From NCBI GenBank assembly GCA_035644475.1, contig DASQOL010000105.1, positions 1 to 41,940 of the forward strand: a stretch of 41,940 nucleotides of DNA, read 5' to 3'. This DNA is from FEN-1219 sp035644475 (GTDB taxonomy: Bacteria > Pseudomonadota > Gammaproteobacteria > Steroidobacterales > Rariloculaceae). Position 1 is the stretch's first letter; the number at the start of each line of letters is the position of its first letter. The notes below the pieces were generated by a model. It searched no databases, was not told where the DNA came from, and saw nothing but the letters and a program-made list of their open reading frames with translations. A program made the translations under genes and the position numbers. Shown here one piece after another: positions 23,128 through 30,919 of this stretch.

Positions 23128-24207
23128 GTGGAAACCATCACCGTCGCGCTCGGCGACCGCAGCTACCCGATCCACATCGGCGGCGGCTCGATCGGCGAAG
23201 GCGCACTGTACGGCGCCCGCGCGAAGCAGCTGCTCGTCGTCACGAACGACGTGGTGGCGCCGCTCTATCTCGACGCGGTGCGGGGCGCGCTCGGCCCGAG
23301 AGACGTTGAGGTGCTCGTGCTGCCCGACGGCGAGCGCGAAAAGACGCTGGCGACGTTCGCGCGGATCCTGGACCGGCTCGTCGACGCGCGCTTCCATCGC
23401 GATTGCTGTCTCGTCGCGCTCGGCGGTGGCGTCGTGGGCGACGTCACCGGCTTCGCCGCCGCGAGCTTCCAGCGCGGCGTCGACTTCGTGCAGGTGCCCA
23501 CCACGCTGCTCGCTCAGGTGGACTCGTCGGTCGGCGGCAAGACCGCGGTGAACCACCCGCGCGCCAAGAACATGATCGGCGCGTTCCATCAGCCGATCGC
23601 GGTGATCGCCGACACCGCCACGCTGCGCACGCTGCCGCCGCGCGAGCTCGCGGCCGGCCTCGCGGAGGTCATCAAGTACGGCGTCATCGTGGACGCCGAG
23701 TTCTTCTCGTGGCTCGAGGCGAACGTCGCGAAGCTGCGGGCGCTCGACGCCCAGGCGCTGACCTACGCGATCCGCAGAAGCTGCGAGATCAAAGCCGCGA
23801 TCGTCGCCGAGGACGAGCGCGAGCACGGCCGGCGCGCGCTTCTCAATCTCGGTCATACGTTCGGCCACGCGCTCGAGTCGATCGGCGCCTACGAGCGCTG
23901 GCTGCACGGCGAGGCGGTGTCGCTCGGCATCATGCTCGCCGCGCGCACGTCGGCAGCCTTGGGTTGGATCGGCGACGAGGACTGCGAGCGCATCGAGGCG
24001 CTGCTCGAGCGCGCCGGGCTGCCCGTGACCGCGGGCGACACGGTGGACCCTGATCTAGTGCTCGAGCACATGCAGATCGACAAGAAGGCTGACAAGGTGG
24101 GCCTCAAGCTGATCCTGCTCGATGGCATCGGTTCGGCCGTCGTAACGCGCGCGCCCGAGCGGGTGGTGCTGCGCTCCGTGCTCGGCGCGCGGCTCGCGTC
24201 GCCGTGA
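23128..24207 (+). CDS. aroB: 3-dehydroquinate synthase AroB
   Basis: AroB converts DAHP to 3-dehydroquinate using NAD and a divalent metal, the second step of the shikimate pathway. Key blocks are LPDGEREKTL, ALGGGVVGDVTGFAAASFQR, PTTLLAQVDSSVGGKTAVNH, the metal ligand region LAEVIKYGVI and NLGHTFGHALE, and LHGEAVSLG. GTG at 23128 was chosen because the family starts with a short VxxITVxLGDRSYP segment; a TTG further upstream adds 12 unrelated residues. The stop overlaps the dgt start codon (GTGA). Confidence 0.96.
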   Translation: METITVALGDRSYPIHIGGGSIGEGALYGARAKQLLVVTNDVVAPLYLDAVRGALGPRDVEVLVLPDGEREKTLATFARILDRLVDARFHRDCCLVALGGGVVGDVTGFAAASFQRGVDFVQVPTTLLAQVDSSVGGKTAVNHPRAKNMIGAFHQPIAVIADTATLRTLPPRELAAGLAEVIKYGVIVDAEFFSWLEANVAKLRALDAQALTYAIRRSCEIKAAIVAEDEREHGRRALLNLGHTFGHALESIGAYERWLHGEAVSLGIMLAARTSAALGWIGDEDCERIEALLERAGLPVTAGDTVDPDLVLEHMQIDKKADKVGLKLILLDGIGSAVVTRAPERVVLRSVLGARLASP

Positions 24208-25358
24208 GGGACGGCGGCGTCGAGCTCGCACCGTACGCCGCGCACGCGGCCGCCTCGCGCGGCCGCCGACACCCGGAGCCGCCGCCCGCCTACCGCACCG
24301 AGTTCCAGCGGGACCGCGACCGCGTGATCCACTCGACCGCGTTTCGGCGGCTCGTCTACAAGACGCAGGTGTTCGTCAACTACGAGGGCGACCTCTACCG
24401 CACGCGGCTCACCCATTCGCTCGAGGTCGCGCAGATCGCGCGCACGGTCGCGCGCGCGCTGTCGTTGAACGAAGACCTCGTCGAGGCGATCAGCCTCGCG
24501 CACGATCTCGGCCACACGCCGTTCGGCCACGCGGGCCAGGATGCGCTCAACGATTGCATGCGCGACTTCGGCGGCTTCGAGCACAACCTGCAATCGCTGC
24601 GCGTCGTCGACGAGCTCGAGGAGCGCTACCCGAGCTTCCGCGGGCTCAATCTCACCTTCGAGACACGCGAAGGTATCCTGAAGCACTGCTCCCTGAAGCA
24701 TGCGCGCGAGCTCGGCGACGTCGGCAAGCGCTTTCTCGAGCGGAGCCAACCCGGTCTCGAGGCGCAGCTCGCGAACATCGCCGACGAGATCGCGTACAAC
24801 AACCACGACGTGGACGACGGATTGCGCTCCGGGTTGATCACGCTCGAGCAGCTCGCGACCCTGCCGTTCTTCGCGGCGGTCCTTCGCGCCGTCGAGCGCG
24901 CCTATCCCGACATCAAGCCCGGGCGGCTCGGAGCCGAGGCCGTGCGCCGCATGATCGGCGAGCTGGTCACCGACCTGCTACAGACGAGCGCGGCCGCGAT
25001 CGCGAAGGCCAGCCTAAGCGACATCGACGCGGTGCGCGCGGCGCCGGAGCCCTTGATCCGGTTCAGCGCGCCGATGCAGGAAACGCAGCTCGCGCTCAAG
25101 GGTTTTCTGCGCGACTCGCTCTACAGCCATCCGCGCGTGCGCCGGATGACGCAGCAAGCGCAGGAAACCGTGCGCCGGCTCTTCGACGCGCTGTCGGCCG
25201 ACTACGGGCGGATGCCGGACGAGCATGCCGAGCGCGCGCGAGCGGCAGCCGAGCGCGGCGACGCGGCGGCCGCAGCCCGCGTCGTCGCCGACTACATCGC
25301 GGGAATGACCGACCGCTTCGCGCTGCAAACCCGCGACACCCTCCGCGCCGAAAAATAG
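24204..25358 (+). CDS. dgt: dGTP triphosphohydrolase-like HD protein (Dgt family)
   Basis: This 384-residue HD-domain protein belongs to the deoxynucleoside triphosphate triphosphohydrolase family, which cleaves dNTPs to nucleoside and triphosphate. The N-terminal block YRTEFQRDRDRVIHSTAFRR, the HD motif with ligands in LTHSLEVAQIAR and SLAHDLGHTPFGHAG, and the later ADEIAYNNHDVDDGL are diagnostic. GTG at 24204 overlaps the aroB stop. The last codons and the TAG stop lie inside the left arm of a 38-bp inverted repeat, so the C-terminus (RAEK) was probably set by that element. Confidence 0.93.
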   Translation: MRDGGVELAPYAAHAAASRGRRHPEPPPAYRTEFQRDRDRVIHSTAFRRLVYKTQVFVNYEGDLYRTRLTHSLEVAQIARTVARALSLNEDLVEAISLAHDLGHTPFGHAGQDALNDCMRDFGGFEHNLQSLRVVDELEERYPSFRGLNLTFETREGILKHCSLKHARELGDVGKRFLERSQPGLEAQLANIADEIAYNNHDVDDGLRSGLITLEQLATLPFFAAVLRAVERAYPDIKPGRLGAEAVRRMIGELVTDLLQTSAAAIAKASLSDIDAVRAAPEPLIRFSAPMQETQLALKGFLRDSLYSHPRVRRMTQQAQETVRRLFDALSADYGRMPDEHAERARAAAERGDAAAAARVVADYIAGMTDRFALQTRDTLRAEK

Positions 25359-25527
25359 GGACATGCTGGCTTTTTCCGTGCGGGCAAGCGGCCCATCAGG
25401 GCGCATCGAATCGTGACGTTGCGAGCATCGTCGCGCGGCGACGCACGGAAAAAACCAGCATGTCCCTATTTTTCGGCGCGGGCTCGGCGACGCTTCTGCG
25501 GAAAAGCCAACATGTCCCCATTTTTCG
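25345..25527. repeat. 38-bp inverted repeat with a third diverged arm
   Basis: The arm at 25345-25382 is the reverse complement of 25442-25479 at 37 of 38 positions, with about 59 bp between. A shorter relative in the same orientation as the right arm lies at 25498-25527. All share the core ACATG...CCC(T/C)ATTTTTCG. The left arm overlaps the last codons and stop of dgt; the third arm ends 13 bases before the pyrF ATG. Motifs of this kind (AAAAATGGGGACATG-like) resemble REP sequences of REP-associated tyrosine transposases, but no such gene is in the window. Confidence 0.88.
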
Positions 25528-25540
25528 TTAGAATCCCGGC

Positions 25541-26275
25541 ATGTCTGCAGAACCGCATCCGAGCGCGGCGCGCCCGATCCCGGCGCGCGAGCGCCTGATC
25601 TTTGCGCTCGACGTGCCCGATCTCGCCGGAGCGAAAAGGCTCGTCACGACACTCGGCGACAGCGTCTGGTTCTACAAGATCGGCCTCGAGCTCGCGACGT
25701 CGCCACACTACTTCGAGCTGCTGCGCTGGCTGATCGACCACGGCAAGCGCGTCTTCACCGACCTGAAGCTCTACGACATCCCTGCCACCGTCGCCGCCGC
25801 CGTGCGGCAGCTGCGCGATTCCGGCGCGTCGTTCCTGACCGTGCACGGCGACCGCGCGATCATGGAGGCGGCCGCGAAAGAAAAGGGCGCCGAGCTCCGC
25901 GTGCTCGCGGTCACGGTGCTCACCAGCATCGCCGATGCGGACTTGAAGGACATGGGCGTCACCACCGGAGTCGGCGAGCTCGTGGAGCTGCGTGCACGGC
26001 TCGCCGTCGCGAGCGGCTGCGACGGTGTGATCGCGTCGGGCCTCGAGGCCGCCCGGCTGCGCGCGGCGCTCGGCCCGCGCGCGCTGATCGTCACGCCCGG
26101 CATCCGCCCCGCGAGCAGCCAAGGAGGCGACGACCAGCGCCGCGTCGTCACGCCTCGGCGCGCGTTCGAGGCGGGCGCCGACCACATCGTTGTCGGCCGG
26201 CCGATCCGCGACGCCGCCGATCCGCACGCGGCCGCGGCCGAGATCCAGGCCGAGATCGCCGCCCTCTTCGAATGA
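25541..26275 (+). CDS. pyrF: Orotidine 5'-phosphate decarboxylase
   Basis: PyrF decarboxylates OMP to UMP, the last step of de novo pyrimidine synthesis. The 244-residue protein shows LIFALDVPD, the catalytic DLKLYDIP array (DxKxxD), the LTVHGD segment and the C-terminal phosphate-binding IVTPGIRP and IVVGRPI. The ATG at 25541 has no Shine-Dalgarno site. A -10-like TAGAAT (25529-25534) lies only six bases before it, so the message may be leaderless, with promoter elements partly supplied by the neighbouring repeat. The stop codon is inside a 15-bp-period repeat tract. Confidence 0.97.
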   Translation: MSAEPHPSAARPIPARERLIFALDVPDLAGAKRLVTTLGDSVWFYKIGLELATSPHYFELLRWLIDHGKRVFTDLKLYDIPATVAAAVRQLRDSGASFLTVHGDRAIMEAAAKEKGAELRVLAVTVLTSIADADLKDMGVTTGVGELVELRARLAVASGCDGVIASGLEAARLRAALGPRALIVTPGIRPASSQGGDDQRRVVTPRRAFEAGADHIVVGRPIRDAADPHAAAAEIQAEIAALFE

Positions 26276-26338
26276 ACGCGGCCGGATGAACCCTCTCCGG
26301 ATAGACCCTCTTCGGACGAACGAACCCGAATGAACGCG
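26270..26338. repeat. 15-bp-period repeat tract between pyrF and the DUF445 gene
   Basis: Diverged units with cores CCCTCTTCGAATGA, ACCCTCTCCGGATAG and ACCCTCTTCGGACGA follow one another. The tract starts and ends with the same 11 bases, GAATGAACGCG (26270-26280 and 26328-26338). The first copy holds the pyrF stop codon, the second the next gene's ATG. The core matches the tandem repeat at 1341-1420. Confidence 0.72.
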
Positions 26339-27604
26339 AGCGGCACGCCGCTCCCGCCCGCCTCCACCGACGCGCAAGGACGCGCGCGACGGCTGCGCCG
26401 CATGCGCGTGTTCGCGACGGCGCTGCTCGCGGCCATGGCCGCGATCTTCGTCGCGACGACCTGGGCGCTGCCGCGAGAGCCTTGGGTGGACGCGCTGCGC
26501 GCGTTCGCCGAGGCCGCGCTGATCGGCGGCCTCGCCGACTGGTTCGCCGTGACCGCGCTGTTCCGCCACCCGCTCGGCCTGCCGATCCCGCACACGGGCG
26601 TGGTACCGGCGCGCAAGGACGAGATCGGCCGCGCGCTGGCGCGCTTCATTCGCGACAACTTCCTGGTCCGCGAGGCCGTCGAGCGCCGGCTCGACCGCAC
26701 TGACCTCGCGGGCCGGCTCGGCGCGTGGCTCGACGGCGAGGGAAACGCCGCGCGCGTCACGCACGACGCGGCGGCCGCGCTCGACTGGGCGCTCAGCGCC
26801 GGCGACGGCGGCGAAGTGCGCACGGCGCTCGGCGGCACGCTCAAGCAAGCGTTCGACAAGGTGCCGGTGAGCAGCGCGATCGCGACGCTCCTCGAGGTGC
26901 TGACCTCGGGAACGCACGCACAAACCGTGATCGACGAGCTCGTGAAGTTCGCGCGCGGGCAGCTCGAGAGCCACCGCGTGATGATCCGCGTGCGGATCCA
27001 TGAGCGCAGCCCGTGGTGGATGCCGCAGTTCGTGGACCAGGAGATCTACGACAAGCTCATGGCCGAGGTCGAGCGGCTGCTCGACTCGATCGCGGCCGAC
27101 CCCGCGCACCCGGCGCGCCTCGAGCTCATCACGCGCGTCAAGTCACTGCAGCACGCACTCGCGGCGGATCCAACTCTCGCCGACAAGAGCCGGGCGCTGC
27201 AGCAGGACTTCGTATCCCACCCCGCAGTGCGCGCCTACGCGCACGACCTCTGGTCGCGCCTCGCCGAGGATCTGCACGCGGCGCTCGCGACACGGGGGTC
27301 GCCGCTCAGACTCGGCGTCGAGCACGAGATCCGCAAGCTCGGCGCAGTGCTGCGCGACGACCCCGAGGTCGCGGCGCGGCTCAACGGCTGGCTCAAGCAG
27401 CTGCTGCTCTATCTCGTCGAGAACTACCGCGATCCGTTGTCGGAAATCGTGTCGGAGACCATCGAGAGCTGGGACCCGATCGCGACGTCGAAGCGCATCG
27501 AGCAGAACATCGGCACGGATCTGCAATTCATCCGCGTGAACGGCACGCTCGTCGGCGGGCTCGTCGGCCTGCTGATCTATCTCGGCTCGCGCTTGCTCGG
27601 CTGA
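26330..27604 (+). CDS. DUF445 family membrane protein (YjiN-like)
   Basis: This 424-residue protein belongs to the DUF445 family, whose molecular function is unknown. Features are an N-terminal membrane helix (about residues 25-46), the signature EAALIGGLADWFAVTALFRH, then HPLGLPIPHTGVVP and KDEIGRALARFI. A long helical, charged middle and a C-terminal membrane helix (LVGGLVGLLIYLGSRLLG) complete it. It is thus an inner-membrane protein with a large soluble middle. The ATG lies in the repeat tract after pyrF, and no good ribosome-binding site is visible. It is convergent with fadD. Confidence 0.9.
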   Translation: MNASGTPLPPASTDAQGRARRLRRMRVFATALLAAMAAIFVATTWALPREPWVDALRAFAEAALIGGLADWFAVTALFRHPLGLPIPHTGVVPARKDEIGRALARFIRDNFLVREAVERRLDRTDLAGRLGAWLDGEGNAARVTHDAAAALDWALSAGDGGEVRTALGGTLKQAFDKVPVSSAIATLLEVLTSGTHAQTVIDELVKFARGQLESHRVMIRVRIHERSPWWMPQFVDQEIYDKLMAEVERLLDSIAADPAHPARLELITRVKSLQHALAADPTLADKSRALQQDFVSHPAVRAYAHDLWSRLAEDLHAALATRGSPLRLGVEHEIRKLGAVLRDDPEVAARLNGWLKQLLLYLVENYRDPLSEIVSETIESWDPIATSKRIEQNIGTDLQFIRVNGTLVGGLVGLLIYLGSRLLG

Positions 27605-27732
27605 CCGCCGAGCGCGTACGCCAACGCGTAGCCGAGGAGATTCACCGCGACGAGCACGCCCAAGATCAGGAACTGCACGCCCCGCGTAAGAGCATCACCG
27701 CGTCGGCGGCGAGGGCGTAGCGCATAGGGGGA

Positions 27733-29448
27733 TCAGGACGGGGGCACGGCGGCGCCCGGCGCCCCCCTCGGCCGACCCGCGGTCTCGCGCTCCTTGAGCT
27801 CGCGCCGCAGGACCTTGCCCACGTTCGACTTCGGCAGCTCGTCCATGAACTCCACCTTGCGCGGCACCTTGTAGCCCGTGAGGTTCGCCCGCGCGTGCGC
27901 GATGACTTGCGCCTCGGTGATCGACGGGTCCTTGCGCACGACGAAGAGCTTCACGACCTCACCCGACTGCGCGTCCGGAATTCCAATCGCCGCCGCCTCG
28001 CGGACGCCGGGCTGACGCACCGCCGCGTCCTCCACCTCGCTCGGATACACCTTGAACCCGGACACCACGATCACGTCCTTCTTGCGGTCCTCCATGAACA
28101 CGAACCCGGCGGGGTCGATGTGCCCGAGGTCGCCGGTGCGGAGCCAGCCGTCGCCGGTCAACACCTTGGCCGTGTCGTCCGGCCGGTTCCAATACCCCGC
28201 CATGACTTGGGGCCCGCGAGCGCAGATCTCGCCGACCTCGTCCACGCCGAGCCGTTTGCCCGCCTCGTTGAAAATCGCTACCTCCGTCGACGGGAACGGC
28301 ACACCCAGCGAGCCGTTGAAGCTCGTGAGGTCGAGCGGGTTGGCGGCGACGATCGGCGACGCTTCCGTGAGCCCGTAGCCCTGCGCGATCGGCACGCCCG
28401 TCACCGCGTGCCAGCGCTCCGCCACCTCGCGCTGCACGGCCATGCCGCCGCCCATCACGACCCGCAGGGCGCTGAAGTCGAGCTCGGCGAACTCCTGTGC
28501 GTGCAGCAAGCCGTTGAACAACGTGTTCACGCCCGTCAGGAACGCGAACCGCGTGCCGCGGAGCTGCCGCAAGAACGCCCGCATGTCGCGGGGATCGGTG
28601 ATCAGCAGGTTGTGGCCGCCGAGCTCGACGAAGCAGAGCAGGTTCGCGGTGAGCGAGTACACGTGGTAGAGCGGCAGCGGCGTCACGACCACGCCGGCGT
28701 CCTTGTCGTAGAACGGCCCGGCCCATGCGGCCGACTGGAGCGCGTTCGCGACCATGTTGCGATGCGTGAGCTGCGCGCCCTTCGCGACGCCCGTCGTGCC
28801 GCCCGTGTACTGCAGGAACGCCGTATCGGTGCCACGCAGACCCGGGTTGACGTAGGCGAGCGAGCGGCCCTCCTCGAGCGCGCTGCGGTACGCGACCGCG
28901 CCCGGGATCCGATAGGGCGGCACGAGCCGTTTCACGTACTTCACGGCGAAGTTCACGGCGAGCCGCTTCAGCGTTCCGCAATGATCGCCGAGCCGCGTAA
29001 CGATCACGCTCGCGATGCCCGTCTGCGGCAGCGCGGTCGAGAGAGTATGCGCAAAGTTCTCGAGCACCACGATCGCGAGCGCGCCGCTGTCCTGCAATTG
29101 ATGCTCGAGCTCGTGCTGCGTGTACATGGGGTTCACGTTCACCACCACGAGACCCGCGCGCAGGATGCCGAGCATGGCCACGACGTACTGCAACGTGTTC
29201 GGCAGCATCACGGCGACGCGCGCGCCGCGGCTCAAGGCCGGCAGCGACTGGAGATACGCCGCGAAGGCGCGGCTGAGACGATCGGCCTCGGCGAACGTGA
29301 GCGTCTCGCCGAGATTCGTGAAGGCGGGTGCGTCCGCGTAGCGCTGGAAGCTCGCCTCGAACAGCGCGGCGAGCGACGGGTAGCGGTCGGGATCGATCTC
29401 CGCCGGCACGCCGGTCGGATACGAGGCGAGCCAGGGTTTGTCCGTCAT
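27733..29448 (-). CDS. fadD: Long-chain-fatty-acid--CoA ligase (FadD type)
   Basis: FadD activates fatty acids to acyl-CoA via an acyl-adenylate, at the inner face of the membrane, for beta-oxidation or lipid use. The 571-residue product has the ATP/AMP motif YTGGTTGVAKGA, the QGYGLTEASP loop, the fatty-acyl signature GWLRTGDLGHIDPAGFVFME, DRKKDVIVVSGFKVYPSEVE and the catalytic Lys in KSNVGKVLRRELK. The ATG overlaps the tesA stop (ATGA), so the two form a coupled pair: a thioesterase followed by a ligase. The C-terminal tail is Pro/Ala-rich and not conserved. Confidence 0.95.
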   Translation of the reverse strand: MTDKPWLASYPTGVPAEIDPDRYPSLAALFEASFQRYADAPAFTNLGETLTFAEADRLSRAFAAYLQSLPALSRGARVAVMLPNTLQYVVAMLGILRAGLVVVNVNPMYTQHELEHQLQDSGALAIVVLENFAHTLSTALPQTGIASVIVTRLGDHCGTLKRLAVNFAVKYVKRLVPPYRIPGAVAYRSALEEGRSLAYVNPGLRGTDTAFLQYTGGTTGVAKGAQLTHRNMVANALQSAAWAGPFYDKDAGVVVTPLPLYHVYSLTANLLCFVELGGHNLLITDPRDMRAFLRQLRGTRFAFLTGVNTLFNGLLHAQEFAELDFSALRVVMGGGMAVQREVAERWHAVTGVPIAQGYGLTEASPIVAANPLDLTSFNGSLGVPFPSTEVAIFNEAGKRLGVDEVGEICARGPQVMAGYWNRPDDTAKVLTGDGWLRTGDLGHIDPAGFVFMEDRKKDVIVVSGFKVYPSEVEDAAVRQPGVREAAAIGIPDAQSGEVVKLFVVRKDPSITEAQVIAHARANLTGYKVPRKVEFMDELPKSNVGKVLRRELKERETAGRPRGAPGAAVPPS

Positions 29449-30068
29449 CGTTTGCTTAAGACGCGGGGCAGCACGCGCCAGACGTTGTCGAACACGATCC
29501 TCTGGCCCGCGGCGTTCGGGTGGATGCTGTCCGCCTGCATGAGCTCGGAATGGAGCGCGACGCCGTCGAGCAGAAAGTCGACCAGCGTCAGGTCGAACTT
29601 CGCGGCGAGCTCCGGGTACACCGCTGCGAACGCTCGCGTGTACGCCGGGCCGTAATTCGGCGGTATCTGCATGCCCGCGAGCACCACGCGCGCACCGTGT
29701 TGCTGGCAGAGCTCGATCATCCGCGCGAGATTCGCGCGCAGCGTGTCGACCGGCTGACCGCGCAACCCGTCGTTGCCGCCGAGCTCGAGCACGACGATCG
29801 CCGGCGCGTGCGCGTCCAAGATCCGCGGCAGCCGCGCGAGCCCGCCTGACGACGTGTCGCCCGCGATGCTGGCGTTCACCACGTCATAACCGTAACCTTC
29901 GCCCTCGAGGCGTTCCGTAAGCTCCGCTACCCACGACTGATCCGCGCCGGCTAGTCCATAGCCGCTGCTCAAGGAATCGCCCACCACGACGATCGTTGGA
30001 CCGGCAGACCAGCCCGCCGGCACGCATAGGACGGTCAGCGCGAGCAGGGCTGCGAGTCGAGCGAGCAT
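29445..30068 (-). CDS. tesA: Periplasmic acyl-CoA thioesterase/arylesterase TesA
   Basis: TesA is a periplasmic SGNH-hydrolase with thioesterase, arylesterase and lysophospholipase activity. The 207-residue protein starts with a signal peptide (MLARLAALLALTVLCVPAG), followed by block I VVVGDSLSSGYGLA (nucleophile Ser), the Gly of SIAGDTS, the Asn block LELGGNDGLRG and the catalytic DSIHPNAAG near the end. The ATG at 30068 is the only good start; longer extensions read into ybbA antisense. Its ATG and the ybbA ATG share the palindrome CATG (30066-30069), so the divergent starts overlap. Confidence 0.95.
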   Translation of the reverse strand: MLARLAALLALTVLCVPAGWSAGPTIVVVGDSLSSGYGLAGADQSWVAELTERLEGEGYGYDVVNASIAGDTSSGGLARLPRILDAHAPAIVVLELGGNDGLRGQPVDTLRANLARMIELCQQHGARVVLAGMQIPPNYGPAYTRAFAAVYPELAAKFDLTLVDFLLDGVALHSELMQADSIHPNAAGQRIVFDNVWRVLPRVLSKR

Positions 30069-30807
30069 GAGTGGCGACGTCCTGTTGCGAGCCGATGGGC
30101 TCACGAAAAAGGTTAGCAGCCCCGAGGGCGAGCTTACCATCCTCGATCGTGTGAGCTTCGACGTGAATCGCGGCGAGACCGCCGCGATCGTCGGCCCCTC
30201 CGGCGCCGGCAAATCGACGCTGCTGGCGTTGCTCGCGGGTCTCGACGAGCCGACCTCGGGCCACGTTTGGTTAAACGGCACGGAGCTCACGGCGCTCGAC
30301 GAGGACGGCCGGGCCGGGCTGCGCAGCCGCGAGGTCGGGTTCGTCTTTCAATCGTTTCACCTGCTGCCGTCGTTGACGGCGATCGAGAACGTGCTGCTGC
30401 CGCTCGAGCTCTCGTCCACCCCGAATGCGGCCGCGCGGGCGCGCCAGGCGCTGATCGACGTGGGGTTGGGCGAGCGGCTCCGCCACTATCCGAAGCAGCT
30501 GTCGGGTGGCGAGAAGCAGCGCGTCGCGATCGCGCGCGCGTTCGTGACTCAGCCGTCGCTGCTCTTCGCCGACGAGCCCACCGGCAATCTCGACAACAAA
30601 ACCGGCGAGAAAATCTTGGGCCTCTTGTTCGATCTGAACGCCGCGGCCGGCACCACGCTCGTGCTGGTGACGCACGACCTCGTGGCGGCGGCGCGCTGCA
30701 CCCGCACGATCGAGCTCGCGGGCGGGCGCAGGGTCGCGACCGACACGACGACTGACGGCGCGCCGACAGCCGTGAGCTCGACTTCTTCGCGAGCGCCCGA
30801 ACGCTAA
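30067..30807 (+). CDS. ybbA: ABC transporter ATP-binding protein, YbbA/LolD type
   Basis: This 246-residue ATPase has Walker A GPSGAGKSTL, Q-loop FVFQSFHLLP, signature SGGEKQRVAIARA, Walker B LLFADEPTGNLD and H-loop LVTHD, all typical of MacB/LolD-type transporters working with FtsX-like permeases. The family N-terminus (LTKKVSSPEGELTILD) supports the ATG at 30067. In E. coli ybbA is divergent from tesA, as here, and followed by the permease gene ybbP. Here a Gly/Pro-rich protein gene follows instead, and no FtsX-like permease is in the window, so the partner must be elsewhere or lost. Confidence 0.92.
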   Translation: MSGDVLLRADGLTKKVSSPEGELTILDRVSFDVNRGETAAIVGPSGAGKSTLLALLAGLDEPTSGHVWLNGTELTALDEDGRAGLRSREVGFVFQSFHLLPSLTAIENVLLPLELSSTPNAAARARQALIDVGLGERLRHYPKQLSGGEKQRVAIARAFVTQPSLLFADEPTGNLDNKTGEKILGLLFDLNAAAGTTLVLVTHDLVAAARCTRTIELAGGRRVATDTTTDGAPTAVSSTSSRAPER

Positions 30808-30853
30808 TAACGTTTTCTTCGAACGCGGAACGCAGCGCCGCCCGGGCGAGTCC

Positions 30854-30874
30854 ATCCTTTGGAGGGCCAAGGAT
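30854..30874 (+). other. Hairpin in the 5' leader of the Gly/Pro-rich protein gene
   Basis: ATCCTTTGG (30854-30862) can pair with CCAAGGAT (30867-30874), with one bulged T, around AGGG. It lies about 45 bases before the ATG. No T-tract follows, so it is more likely a leader structure or part of an operator than a terminator. Confidence 0.3.
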
Positions 30875-30919
30875 CGGCCACGGGCGTGGCGACCGCGGCC
30901 GAACGCAAGGAGGTCGCCA

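Noticed and set aside
27577..27678. Minus-strand frame of 33 codons with a single hydrophobic helix between the DUF445 gene and fadD
   Set aside because: It overlaps the end of the DUF445 gene antisense, where a membrane-helix coding segment can produce a hydrophobic complement. No ribosome-binding site is seen.
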